From Rhodothermus marinus (GTDB lineage: Bacteria; Bacteroidota; Rhodothermia; Rhodothermales; Rhodothermaceae): a DNA stretch of 64,000 nt. The stretch spans positions 2,835,890 through 2,899,889 of the forward strand of contig NZ_AP019797.1 of NCBI RefSeq assembly GCF_009936275.1, read 5' to 3'. This document shows positions 41,706-50,311 of this stretch, piece by piece (the first letter of the stretch is position 1; each line of letters starts with the position of its first letter). The notes under the pieces were generated by a model. That model ran no database searches. It had not been told where the DNA came from and saw only the letters and a list, made by a program, of their open reading frames with translations. A program made the position numbers and the translations under genes.

Positions 41706-43952
41706 ATGATACGCAACGTGACGATTCCCTCGCTGCAGCAGACGGAGATGCTGCTTCAGCAACGGCGCACCCGCCTGTTTCTGCTGTTGCCGTTCTTCGG
41801 GACCGGCTACATTCTGTCGGTTGTCTTTCATCTGCTGACCTGGAAGTCGGGCACGCCGCCCTCGACCTGGGTCCGTCTGTTCTACTACGACGGGCTCATG
41901 CTGATCACCTACGGCGCGTTGTGGCTGCTGCTCTGGGGCGAGACGCACCAGCGCGGCACCTCCCCGACGCGCACGTTCTGGAGTCTGACCGTCGCCTCGC
42001 TGCTTTTCCTGGGGCTTGGCTATCTGGTGCTGCGCATCGGCCGTCCGTCCGGCGATCTGGCTCTGTCGGCGCCGGTCACCGGCTTCGCCTACGAGACGGG
42101 CGTGCCGCTGACCTGGGCGGCCGTCGTGCAGATGAACGTGCTGGCCCTGCTCGAGGCGCTGCTGGCCTTCTGGCTGCTGCTGCAACTTCGGGGGCTGGTC
42201 CTGTTCAAACGCACGCGCCAGAGCGAGCGGAGCTGGCGCTGGATGCTGATCACCATGGCCGGCTCGGCCCTGCTGGTCGATCTACTCCAGCCGGGCGAAT
42301 TCGTGCTGGCGCTGCTGCTGAGCCTGCCGGTCGGGCTCATGCTGCGCAATGCTTTTCGCGTCGCCTGGATTCTGTATCTGACCTTTCGCCAGAAGCTGCT
42401 GAACCTGGGGCTGACCGTGCTGGCCACCGGCGCACTGTCGGGCACGCTGGCCTTCACCAGCGGCCCGGCCCACGAATACGTCTGGCACTACAGCCCGGCC
42501 CTGAGCAGCTTCGTCAACCTGAGCCTGGCCTTTGGCATTCTCTATCTGGTCACCTCGTTTCTGTCGCTGCTCTTTCACCTGCCCACGACGGGCGCCTTTC
42601 AGCGGAAGGTGGACGAACTGGCCGCGCTCCATGCACTGATGCAGATGGTCAGCCAGGTGTTCGACGTGGAGCGGCTGACCGAGACGATCGTCCGGCTACC
42701 GGTCGAAGCCGGCGTGGCGCAGGCCGCCTGGCTGGCCCTGCCGGACTTTCAGACGACGTTCCGGCCCCGGATCGTGGCAGCTTACAACCTGCCGGAAGGT
42801 CAGACCCCGGAGGCGCTCGTGGACGTCGAAGCACTCTATCAGGAGGTGGCCACGCGGCGACAGTTTCTGTTGCTGGAGCAGGCGCTGACCGATCACCGGG
42901 TGCGGGCCCGGCCGGAGCACGGCATCGGCAGCCTGCTGGTCGTGCCGCTGATTGCCCGCAACGAGCTGCTGGGTGTGCTGTTCGTCACGCGCGAGGTGGC
43001 CTACGGCTTCGAACAGGACGACATTGAGGCCATCTCGGTGTTTGCCACGCAGGCGGCCCTCGCCCTCGACAACGCCCGCCTGCTCAGCGAACGTCTGGAA
43101 AAAGAGCGCCTGGCACGCGAGCTGGCCATCGCACGCGACGTGCAGCGCCGCCTGCTCCCCCAGCAACTTCCCCGACTTCCCGGCCTGCAGATCGTGGCCT
43201 CCAGCGTCCCGGCCCAGGAAGTGGGCGGCGACTACTACGACCTGCTCCAGCTCGACGACCATCGGCTGGCCTTCATCGTGGCCGACGTGGCCGGCAAGGG
43301 GACCTCGGCCGCCTTCTACATGGCCGAACTGCAGGGCATCTTCCGGGCTCTGAGTCCGCTCAACCCCGATCCGGTGGTTTTTCTGACGCAGGCCAATCAG
43401 GCGCTCTTCGAAACACTGGAGCGTAAGGCGTTCATCTCGGCCGTTTATGGCGTGTTCGATGTGGCAAAAGGCATGGTGACGCTGGCCCGCGCCGGCCATC
43501 CGCCCCCGATTCTCCTGCGCCCACACGCACCGCCGCGTCTGCTTCGACTCCAGGGATTGGGGCTGGGACTGGACCGGGGCGAACTCTTCCGCCGCACGCT
43601 GCAGCCCTGTACGCTCTCGCTTCAGGCCGGCGACCGCCTGCTGCTGTACACCGACGGCCTGATCGAAAGCCGCAACGACCGGGGCGAAGCCTTCGGCTAC
43701 GATCGTCTGCTCCAGACCCTCGAAGCGCACGCACGGGACACCGCCGTGTCGTTGCACCGCCATCTACTCGAAGCGCTGGCGCAGTTTACCGGCCATCCCG
43801 CCTATGATGACGACCTGACCCTTGTTATCTTCCAGTGGCAGGAAGTGCCGATGCTTCAGGAAGCGCGGGACCGTCAGGACATGCAGGCGCAGACCGCCGG
43901 AGCGTCGGCCTCGACCGCCCAACCCTCGCAGCCTTCGAAGCAAGCGCCATGA
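41706..43952 (+). CDS. Membrane GAF-SpoIIE (PP2C) phosphatase
   Basis: 748 residues. About eight membrane helices (25-305), a GAF-like domain (about 320-470; GSLLVVPLIARNELLGVLFV) and a coiled linker leading to a SpoIIE/RsbU PP2C domain (about 480-720). In the latter VPAQEVGGDYYDL and VADVAGKGTSAA supply metal-binding Asp, LARAGHPPP is the mid motif and YDDDLTLV the end. Should dephosphorylate the STAS protein encoded next, in response to a membrane or GAF signal. The stop overlaps the STAS gene (ATGA). The C-terminal tail is Ala/Ser/Gln-rich. Confidence 0.93.
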   Translation: MIRNVTIPSLQQTEMLLQQRRTRLFLLLPFFGTGYILSVVFHLLTWKSGTPPSTWVRLFYYDGLMLITYGALWLLLWGETHQRGTSPTRTFWSLTVASLLFLGLGYLVLRIGRPSGDLALSAPVTGFAYETGVPLTWAAVVQMNVLALLEALLAFWLLLQLRGLVLFKRTRQSERSWRWMLITMAGSALLVDLLQPGEFVLALLLSLPVGLMLRNAFRVAWILYLTFRQKLLNLGLTVLATGALSGTLAFTSGPAHEYVWHYSPALSSFVNLSLAFGILYLVTSFLSLLFHLPTTGAFQRKVDELAALHALMQMVSQVFDVERLTETIVRLPVEAGVAQAAWLALPDFQTTFRPRIVAAYNLPEGQTPEALVDVEALYQEVATRRQFLLLEQALTDHRVRARPEHGIGSLLVVPLIARNELLGVLFVTREVAYGFEQDDIEAISVFATQAALALDNARLLSERLEKERLARELAIARDVQRRLLPQQLPRLPGLQIVASSVPAQEVGGDYYDLLQLDDHRLAFIVADVAGKGTSAAFYMAELQGIFRALSPLNPDPVVFLTQANQALFETLERKAFISAVYGVFDVAKGMVTLARAGHPPPILLRPHAPPRLLRLQGLGLGLDRGELFRRTLQPCTLSLQAGDRLLLYTDGLIESRNDRGEAFGYDRLLQTLEAHARDTAVSLHRHLLEALAQFTGHPAYDDDLTLVIFQWQEVPMLQEARDRQDMQAQTAGASASTAQPSQPSKQAP

Positions 43953-44323
43953 GCAATTTTTCGGTAGGATTCCGACAGCACGACGGCGTGCAGATTCTGG
44001 ATCTGCACGGAGAACTCGACGCGCACACGGCTCCGGAGCTGGAGGCCGCCCTACAACAGTGCCTGCAGAACGGCCACTACAACATTTTGATCAACGGGCG
44101 CGACCTGGACTACATCTCCAGCGCCGGGCTGGGCGTGTTTATGGCCTACATCGAAGAGATCCGCGAGAAAGGCGGTGATCTGAAGATTGCCGAACTCAAA
44201 CCCGGCGTGTACAACGTGTTCGACCTGCTGGGTTTTCCGCTGCTGTTCGACATTCTGCCCTCGGAAACCGAAGCCCTGGAGCGTTTCGCCCGGGGCGAAC
44301 GCCCGGCGCTTCCATCCTCCTGA
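43949..44323 (+). CDS. STAS-domain anti-sigma factor antagonist
   Basis: 124 residues, one STAS domain. VQILDLHGELDAHTAPELE and the phosphorylation site in LDYISSAGLGVFM (Ser near residue 56) mark an RsbV/SpoIIAA-type antagonist. ATGA overlap with the phosphatase gene fixes the start. Partner of the RsbW-like kinase 16 bp downstream. Confidence 0.93.
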   Translation: MSNFSVGFRQHDGVQILDLHGELDAHTAPELEAALQQCLQNGHYNILINGRDLDYISSAGLGVFMAYIEEIREKGGDLKIAELKPGVYNVFDLLGFPLLFDILPSETEALERFARGERPALPSS

Positions 44324-44339
44324 GTAATCGGAGCCCGCC

Positions 44340-44795
44340 GTGAGCCGCGCGCTTTACACCCTCCGGATTCCCAGCTCGACGCGCTACCTGCAGACGGTAC
44401 GGCGCTTCGTGGAGCGGCATGCTCGCGCGGCCGGCCTTTCGGAGGAGGCGATCGAGCGGCTCAAACTGGCCGTCGATGAAGCCTGCACGAACATCATCAA
44501 ACACGCCTACAAGGGACGTCCGGACCGGCCCATCGACGTGGCCGTGCTGCTCGAGCCGGACCGCTTCGTCGTACGCATCCGCGACCAGGGCGAAGCGTTC
44601 GATCCGACCCGCTACCGCGCGCCCGATCTGCGCACGCTCATCCGGAAGCGTCAGGGCGGCGGTCTGGGCGTGCGGCTGATCCATCAGCTCATGGACGAGG
44701 TCACCTACCGGAGCCAGGGACGCTACAACGAAGTGCAGCTCATCAAATACCTGACCCCTTCCGACACGGCCCTGCCGCCCTCGGCCAGCGCCTGA
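44340..44795 (+). CDS. RsbW-like anti-sigma serine kinase
   Basis: 151 residues, HATPase_c_2 type. N box ERLKLAVDEACTNIIKHAY, G1 region IRDQGEAFDP and G2 RQGGGLGVRLIHQLMDEVTY. It would phosphorylate the STAS protein and bind a sigma factor or other target. GTG start. No sigma factor of the SigB type is in the window, so the regulated target is unknown. Ends 1 bp before the convergent ubiE. Confidence 0.93.
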   Translation: MSRALYTLRIPSSTRYLQTVRRFVERHARAAGLSEEAIERLKLAVDEACTNIIKHAYKGRPDRPIDVAVLLEPDRFVVRIRDQGEAFDPTRYRAPDLRTLIRKRQGGGLGVRLIHQLMDEVTYRSQGRYNEVQLIKYLTPSDTALPPSASA

Positions 44796-44796
44796 G

Positions 44797-45534
44797 CTAC
44801 CGCCGTCCCCGATAGAGCGACGCGATCCCGAACGTCAGTGGCTTCCACTGCAGATCCCGAAAGCCCACCTTTTCCATACGGCGCAGAAAATCCGGGCCGT
44901 CCGGGAAGGCCTCAACGGAGGCCGGCAGGTAGCGATAGGCTCCTTCGTCGCGCGACAGCCAGGCGCCGATGCGCGGCAGCACGTGATGGGCATACCAGCG
45001 GTAGAGCGTGCGAATGACCGGTGTGCGCGGGCGGCTGAACTCCAGCACCACCAGCACCCCGCCCGGCCGCAGGACCCGGTAGCTCTCGCGCAGTCCGCGC
45101 TCCAGGTTTTCGAAGTTGCGCACGCCGAAGGCCACCAGCACCGCATCGAACTGGGCGTCGGAAAACGGCAGCTTCTCCGCGTCGCCCCTGCGCAGCACCA
45201 CGCGCTCGCTCAGCCCCAGCCGATCCACTTTCTGCCGGCCGACCTGCAACATCGATTCGGCGATGTCCACCCCTACGACACGCTCGACGGGCAGGCGACG
45301 TGCCACCTCGATCGCCAGGTCGGCCGTGCCGGTGGCCACGTCCAGCACACGCCGCGGCTGCTCCGGCGCGATCATTTCCACGGCCCGCCGCCGCCAGCGC
45401 CGATCGATGCCGGCGCTCAGGATGCGGTTGAGCAGGTCGTAGCGCGGCGCGATGGCATCGAACATGGCCGCCACCTGCCGCTTTTTGCCCCGCTTCTCTC
45501 CAATCGGCGGATAGTGCTTGCGACGACGCGGCAT
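44797..45534 (-). CDS. ubiE: Demethylmenaquinone / ubiquinone methyltransferase
   Basis: 245 residues. AAMFDAIAPRYDLLNRILSAG at the N-terminus, SAM motif LDVATGTADLAIEVA, and the UbiE signature LEFSRPRTPVIRTLYRWY region near the end (split into LEFSRP and LYRWY here). Final step of menaquinone synthesis. The ATG shares a base pair block with the pfkA stop (TGATG), so it is coupled to pfkA; longer upstream readings lie inside pfkA and are rejected. Confidence 0.94.
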   Translation of the reverse strand: MPRRRKHYPPIGEKRGKKRQVAAMFDAIAPRYDLLNRILSAGIDRRWRRRAVEMIAPEQPRRVLDVATGTADLAIEVARRLPVERVVGVDIAESMLQVGRQKVDRLGLSERVVLRRGDAEKLPFSDAQFDAVLVAFGVRNFENLERGLRESYRVLRPGGVLVVLEFSRPRTPVIRTLYRWYAHHVLPRIGAWLSRDEGAYRYLPASVEAFPDGPDFLRRMEKVGFRDLQWKPLTFGIASLYRGRR

Positions 45535-46517
45535 CAGCCCAGCAACTGGGTCAGCTTGAGCAGCTCGTAATCTATGGTTTTCTTGCGGCTGTAGACGTGC
45601 TTGAGCGGCGTGAGTTTGATCTCGCCGTTGACCACGCCTACCATCACGTTCGTGTGTCCCTGCAGTAGCGCCTCGACGGCCGCCGACCCCAGCCGACTGG
45701 CCAACACGCGGTCGCGCGCCGTGGGCGAGCCACCCCGCTGCGTATGCCCCAGAATGCACACCCGTAGATCGATCTTAGCGAAGGCCGGATCCTCACGTAG
45801 CTCCTGAGCAATCTGCGTGGCACCGCCGTGTTCGTCACCTTCAGCCACCACAACGATCGATGAGCGGGACTGGGCCGACATCAACGAAAGAATGCGTTCC
45901 TTGATCTCCTCGATGTCGGTGAACGTCTCCGGAATCAGCACCATCTCCGCCCCGCTGCCGATGCCACAGTTCAGCGCGATGAAACCGGCGTCGCGCCCCA
46001 TCACCTCGACCAGAAACAGCCGGTCGTGCGCATCGGCCGTGTCGCGAATGCGGTCGATGTTCTGAATGGCCGTGTTCATGGCCGTATCGAAGCCAATCGT
46101 CTCGTCGGTGCCGAACAGGTCGTTGTCGATCGTGCCCGGGCACCCGACGATCGGAATGTGGTGTTCCTCATAGAAGACGGCGGCCCCACGAAACGTCCCA
46201 TCGCCCCCGATGGCCACCAGCGCATCGATGCCGGCCTTGCGGAGCTGCTCGGCCGCCTTCGCCCGGCCTTCGGGAGTCATGAAGGCCTTCGAGCGGGCAC
46301 TTTTGAGAATGGTCCCGCCGAGTTGCAGGATGTTCGACACGGAGCGGCCGTCCATTTCCACGAAGTCGCCCTCGATCATGCCGGCATAACCACGCCGGAT
46401 ACCCACCACCTCCAGATCGTGGGCAATGGCCGTGCGCACCACGGCCCGGATGCAGGCGTTCATGCCGGGGGCATCGCCACCGCTGGTGAAGACCCCGATA
46501 CGTCGAATTTCTTCCAT
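45534..46517 (-). CDS. pfkA: ATP-dependent 6-phosphofructokinase
   Basis: 327 residues, bacterial PfkA length. TSGGDAPGMNA, GGDGTFRGA (ATP site with GDG, indicating ATP rather than pyrophosphate), PGTIDNDLFGTD (catalytic Asp), EVMGRDAG and GHTQRGGSP. Commits fructose 6-phosphate to glycolysis. Coupled to ubiE. Confidence 0.97.
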   Translation of the reverse strand: MEEIRRIGVFTSGGDAPGMNACIRAVVRTAIAHDLEVVGIRRGYAGMIEGDFVEMDGRSVSNILQLGGTILKSARSKAFMTPEGRAKAAEQLRKAGIDALVAIGGDGTFRGAAVFYEEHHIPIVGCPGTIDNDLFGTDETIGFDTAMNTAIQNIDRIRDTADAHDRLFLVEVMGRDAGFIALNCGIGSGAEMVLIPETFTDIEEIKERILSLMSAQSRSSIVVVAEGDEHGGATQIAQELREDPAFAKIDLRVCILGHTQRGGSPTARDRVLASRLGSAAVEALLQGHTNVMVGVVNGEIKLTPLKHVYSRKKTIDYELLKLTQLLG

Positions 46518-46567
46518 AGGGCGCCTGTCTGGTTGTGTGCATCTGTGGGCAACCGGAAGCGTCTGCT

Positions 46568-47401
46568 TTACCGCCGACGCGGATCGAGCGGACGCGCCAC
46601 GACAATGCCCACCTGGGCGGGGTTGTTCTGCACGTACGTTTGAAGATCCGGCGAAACCCTGACGCCACCCTGTGGCGAGGCGTGCAACAGTCCACGCCGA
46701 CCATCCGCACCTACATAGACAAGCCCGACGTGCACCACGTCGAGCGTCGGCTCGCGGGCCACGAAGGCCACGATGTCGCCGGGCTGCAGACGCTCTGCGA
46801 TACGGCGTATTTCATCGCGGGGCAATACGAAGCGTTCCCGTGCGCTCAGCGCTTCCTCGACGCGCCGGATGCACTGCCAGGTGCTGTCGGCCGCCAGGTG
46901 CGGATACAACGTGCGGTGCTCGCTCATGAAGCGAATGCGGCGCCGCATGGGTCGGCCACCCAGTTCGCGGGTGATGTCGCGCACCAGCCCGCGCCGGGCG
47001 TTGTCGTCGATCCAGTCGGTAAAGTAATGGAGCCGGCTGCAGTAGCCGTTCATCCGGCCGTCGCGGTAGCGCAACTGTTCTACGCGTTGCTGCAAGCCGG
47101 TCAGCGTCGTGTCGCCCAGCACCACGCCCTGCGCCAGCGCCAGCACGCTCTCGACGAACAGCACGCAGTCGAAGCGGTCGAGCGGCGTCAGCAACGTCTC
47201 GGCCGGAGCAGCGTCGAGCATTCCGGCGGCGTACGGAGCGCCCCGGAGCTGCAGACCCAGCGCCTGCATGACCTCACCCAGCGGTCGCGCCGCCAGCTGC
47301 TCCTGACGGGCGTGGCGCATCAATTCGGTAAAACGAGCCTGCAGGGCCGAGTCCGGTCCGACCACCAGCAGACTTCCGATCAGCAATAGCGTCCAGCTCA
47401 T
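46568..47401 (-). CDS. DUF1460 amidase-like protein
   Basis: 277 residues. Short N-terminal hydrophobic stretch (LLLIGSLLVVG), then the DUF1460 NlpC/P60-related fold: catalytic Cys in RFDCVLFVESVLALA, a central YCSRLHYFTDW and His in VVHVGLVYV. Family members are exported N-acetylmuramoyl-L-alanine amidase-like enzymes in Bacteroidota. ATGA overlap with aat makes it the last gene of the ECF sigma transcription block. Confidence 0.88.
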   Translation of the reverse strand: MSWTLLLIGSLLVVGPDSALQARFTELMRHARQEQLAARPLGEVMQALGLQLRGAPYAAGMLDAAPAETLLTPLDRFDCVLFVESVLALAQGVVLGDTTLTGLQQRVEQLRYRDGRMNGYCSRLHYFTDWIDDNARRGLVRDITRELGGRPMRRRIRFMSEHRTLYPHLAADSTWQCIRRVEEALSARERFVLPRDEIRRIAERLQPGDIVAFVAREPTLDVVHVGLVYVGADGRRGLLHASPQGGVRVSPDLQTYVQNNPAQVGIVVARPLDPRRR

Positions 47402-48027
47402 GGCTCCAAGTTACGAACATCCGACGCCCAGCGCACCGGCAGCGCCACGGCCTCGGCCAGCCGCTGCTCAAAATCTGCCCGCGAGATCTCCTCGGCGCCA
47501 AACTGATGAAAGTGGGGCGTCAGGAACTGGATGTCCAGCAGGCGAAAACCCTGCCGTCGCAGGTGCGCCACCAGATGCACCAGCGCCACCTTGGAAGCCT
47601 CCGAGACCCGATGAAACATCGACTCGCCGAAGAACGCCCCGCCGATGCAGACGCCGAACAGCCCTCCGACCAGCCGCCCTTCCTGCCAGCATTCGACGCT
47701 GTGGGCATGCCCCACCCGGTGCAATGCCCGGTACATGTCCGCAAGCGCCGGTGCGATCCACGTCTGTGGACGGTCGGCGCAGGCGGCCACCACGTCGTCG
47801 AAGGCCCGGTCGAACGTCACCTGAAAAACGCCGCGCCGCACCAGGCGGGCCAGGTTGCGCGGCACGTGGAAGCGATCAAGGGGAAGAATCGCCCGCGGGT
47901 CCGGCGCATACCAGTAGATACGTCCGTCCTCCGGATCGGCCATCGGAAAATAGCCCTGCCGATAGGCTGCCAGTACCTGAAGCAGGAGCCGTTCTTCCCC
48001 GGGAGACCGCCCCGCCGGTTTCTTCAT
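47398..48027 (-). CDS. aat: Leucyl/phenylalanyl-tRNA-protein transferase
   Basis: 209 residues. YRQGYFPMAD at the N-terminus, WYAPDPRAILP, the signature GGLFGVCIGGAFFGESMF and LDIQFLTPHFHQFGA. Adds Leu or Phe to N-terminal Arg/Lys of proteins for ClpS/ClpAP degradation. Lies 15 bp after the coiled-coil protein and overlaps the DUF1460 gene, so it is in the ECF sigma block. Confidence 0.95.
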   Translation of the reverse strand: MKKPAGRSPGEERLLLQVLAAYRQGYFPMADPEDGRIYWYAPDPRAILPLDRFHVPRNLARLVRRGVFQVTFDRAFDDVVAACADRPQTWIAPALADMYRALHRVGHAHSVECWQEGRLVGGLFGVCIGGAFFGESMFHRVSEASKVALVHLVAHLRRQGFRLLDIQFLTPHFHQFGAEEISRADFEQRLAEAVALPVRWASDVRNLEP

Positions 48028-48042
48028 GGCGGTGTGTCCATG

Positions 48043-48891
48043 CTATTCCCCCAGCAGCTCGCGCAGGCGCTGTTCGATGATCTGCTGGCGGTAGCGTTCC
48101 CGCTCGCTCAGACGCGCTCGAAGCAGACGGAGCTGCTGTTCGAGCCGGGCGATCTCGCGACGCCGGTTTTCCTGTTTGCGTTCAAAGACCTGTTCCAGTT
48201 GCCGGCGCAACTCGGCGATGGCCTGCTCGCGCTCCGGCCCCTCCGGCATCTGTCGGATCCGCATGGCCTGAAGCTGCAGGGTCTCTTCCCAGTGCCATTC
48301 TTCCGCGATCTGCCGGGCCAGCTCGGCATCCTGCTGCTGCACGTGCCTCAGATACGTTTCCCACTCCAGGCGTGGAAGCAGCCGCACCTGCTCCGAAAGT
48401 GCAGCGGCCCGCCGCCGGAGGGCTTCCAGACGTTCTTCCAGTGCCGCCGTGCGCACCTGGCGCCACGTTTCCATGTTCCGAGAAAGGCGCTCGGCCTCTT
48501 CCTGCAGCGCCCGCGCCTGTTCGATCAGCTCCGCCATGACCGCCTCCATCCGGTCGGTCGTATCGCCAGAGGCCGGCGGTGCCGGGATGAAAATCTCCCG
48601 GTCAAACAGCTGCTGCGGCGCAACCGGCACAATCCGGTCCCCTTTCACCTGGAAGAACTGTCCGTTCAGGGAAAAGACCGGGCTTTCGTCACCGAAGAAC
48701 TGAAGCTGCAACGACAGGTCCGACGTGATTGTCGCTCGTTCGGCCTGCAGGTCGAATGCGACCGGCTGGCCGTCCAGCCAGACCTTTCCGTTCCGGATCT
48801 CGAGCGTGCGCTGCGCAAGCGCACCGCCGGCGCCGAGCGCCAGCATCAACCCGATCAACAAGCAGCACCGGACAGGTCCGCGACGGTTCAT
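48043..48891 (-). CDS. Exported coiled-coil protein of unknown function
   Basis: 282 residues. Signal peptide (CCLLIGLMLALGAGGALAQ), a short beta region (about 28-105; RTLEIRNGKVWLDGQPV) and a long charged coiled coil (about 112-280) rich in Glu, Arg, Gln and Leu. No family recognised. Third gene after an ECF sigma factor and its membrane anti-sigma, 24 bp downstream of the latter, so it may be a periplasmic effector or sensor for that system (inference). Confidence 0.8.
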   Translation of the reverse strand: MNRRGPVRCCLLIGLMLALGAGGALAQRTLEIRNGKVWLDGQPVAFDLQAERATITSDLSLQLQFFGDESPVFSLNGQFFQVKGDRIVPVAPQQLFDREIFIPAPPASGDTTDRMEAVMAELIEQARALQEEAERLSRNMETWRQVRTAALEERLEALRRRAAALSEQVRLLPRLEWETYLRHVQQQDAELARQIAEEWHWEETLQLQAMRIRQMPEGPEREQAIAELRRQLEQVFERKQENRRREIARLEQQLRLLRARLSERERYRQQIIEQRLRELLGE

Positions 48892-48915
48892 GGCGATCCA
48901 CCCCGGGTTTGCGGT

Positions 48916-49566
48916 TCAGTGGTTGCGCCGGGAAGCAGGGACCAGACCCGGTCGGCCACTGCCGGTCGGCCATGCCTCGAGCGGCAAAGCCGGCTCCCAT
49001 TCGGGCGTGCTCCGGGCCTCCAGCAATTGCAGCTGACGGTAGATCTGCTGCACTGCCTCCCGGTCATCCCACCGGAGCAACATCTGTGGCGGTTCAGAGC
49101 GGGCAGCGGCTTCCGCCTGCGCCATCAGGTGGAGCCAGGCTTGCAGTTCGACGGGTTCCGGCGTGGTAGGAACCTGCTCGGCCACCACCACGCCCGGCCG
49201 CTCCAGCGGCTGGTCGGTCCAGAACCGGTACCAGACGCCGCCGACCATCACCAGCAGCGTCAGGGCCCCGGCGGCCACACGCCAGCGCCAGCGACGTAGC
49301 CCCCGGCGTGCCGGCCGGTCGGCGGCCACCGGCCGGGCGGCCGCCGCCACGATCCGATCGATGACGGCCGGATCGGGCCGACGGCGCGGCCGCGTATCCA
49401 GCCAGCCCTTCACCTCCTGCAACGCCCGCCATTCGGCCGCCAGCTCCGGATCCTCCTCGGGCGCCACGCCGTTGGGCAGTGCCTCGCCGTAGAGCAGGCG
49501 GATCAGATGCAGCCGCTTGTCTTCCATCGAACCCGGTACTTCCTGCCGTGGTAGCCGTTTGCTCAT
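48916..49566 (-). CDS. Putative membrane anti-sigma factor
   Basis: 216 residues. Cytosolic N-terminus (about 1-92) with a helical region EDPELAAEWRALQEVKGWLDTRP, a membrane helix (VAAGALTLLVMVGGVWY, about 95-112) and a periplasmic tail. No zinc-binding HxxxCxxC motif. Assigned from topology and the ATGA overlap with the ECF sigma gene, not from a recognised domain. An internal ATG at codon 14 is an alternative start. Confidence 0.75.
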   Translation of the reverse strand: MSKRLPRQEVPGSMEDKRLHLIRLLYGEALPNGVAPEEDPELAAEWRALQEVKGWLDTRPRRRPDPAVIDRIVAAAARPVAADRPARRGLRRWRWRVAAGALTLLVMVGGVWYRFWTDQPLERPGVVVAEQVPTTPEPVELQAWLHLMAQAEAAARSEPPQMLLRWDDREAVQQIYRQLQLLEARSTPEWEPALPLEAWPTGSGRPGLVPASRRNH

Positions 49567-50159
49567 TCCGAAGCCGGTTGTTTCTGAGGCTGCAGCATCA
49601 TTTTGCGCAGATTGATCAGCGCGTAGCGCATGCGTCCCAGCGCCGTGTTGATCGAGACGCCGGTCAGCTCGGCGATCTCCCGGAAGGTCAGCTCCGCCTC
49701 CTGGCGCAGCAACAGCACCTCGCGTTGCTCGGGCGGCAGGCGTTCGATGCAGGCGGCCAGGCGTTCCTGCAGCTCGGCCTCTTCCAGCAGCTCATCGGCG
49801 CCGGGCGTCTCGTCCGGCAACCGATCCCAGAAGCTTCCGCCTTCCTCGCCGTCTTCCGGCGTTACATCCTGCCAGCGCCGTCGGCTGCGCAGGTAGTCGA
49901 GCGCCGCATTGCGGGCGATGCGCAGCACCCAGGCCAGCCAGCGTCCCTGACGCGTGTAGGACGCCCGCTCCTGGCGGAGCGCCGCCAGCACGCGCAGGAA
50001 GGTTTCCTGAAACAGGTCATTGGCCACCTCCGGGTCGCGCACCATCCCGAGCAGATAGCCGTAGATCCGCTCCTGATGGCGCTCGACCAGCCGGCGAAAC
50101 GCCTGCGCGTCGCCCCGCTCCAGGTAGGCCGCGACCAGTTGATCGTCGGTAGGATGCAT
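49563..50159 (-). CDS. ECF RNA polymerase sigma factor
   Basis: 198 residues. Region 2 (FRRLVERHQERIYGYLLGMVRDPEVANDLFQETFLRVLAAL begins at about 22; core DLFQETFLRV) and region 4 (LPPEQREVLLLRQEAELTFREIAELTGVSINTALGRM begins near 138; core FREIAELTGVS). A SigW/RpoE-like factor. Coupled by ATGA to the membrane anti-sigma. A hairpin lies immediately before its ATG. Confidence 0.94.
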   Translation of the reverse strand: MHPTDDQLVAAYLERGDAQAFRRLVERHQERIYGYLLGMVRDPEVANDLFQETFLRVLAALRQERASYTRQGRWLAWVLRIARNAALDYLRSRRRWQDVTPEDGEEGGSFWDRLPDETPGADELLEEAELQERLAACIERLPPEQREVLLLRQEAELTFREIAELTGVSINTALGRMRYALINLRKMMLQPQKQPASE

Positions 50160-50160
50160 C

Positions 50161-50190
50161 CGCAGGTCTGACTTCCGGAAGATGCCTGCG
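50161..50190 (-). promoter_or_regulatory. Hairpin just upstream of ECF sigma start
   Basis: CGCAGG (50161-50166) pairs with CCTGCG (50185-50190), and inside lies the palindrome CTTCCGGAAG (50172-50181). It begins 2 bp upstream of the sigma ATG and would cover the ribosome-binding region. It could be a translational control structure or an operator. Confidence 0.45.
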
Positions 50191-50311
50191 CAGACACCTT
50201 CCTTAACGAAGAATCCCGGGGTTTTATTGTTTACCCGGCCCGGAGTTCGCGAAACCCCCGAAACGTCCGGGTGTTAGTGCTACGCCCTGAAGCAACCGAC
50301 CTAAAAAGGCG

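Noticed and set aside
50200-50311. SAM riboswitch before metY
   Set aside because: A GAAGCAACC-like piece is present near 50289, but the conserved core and paired stems of known SAM classes could not be built.
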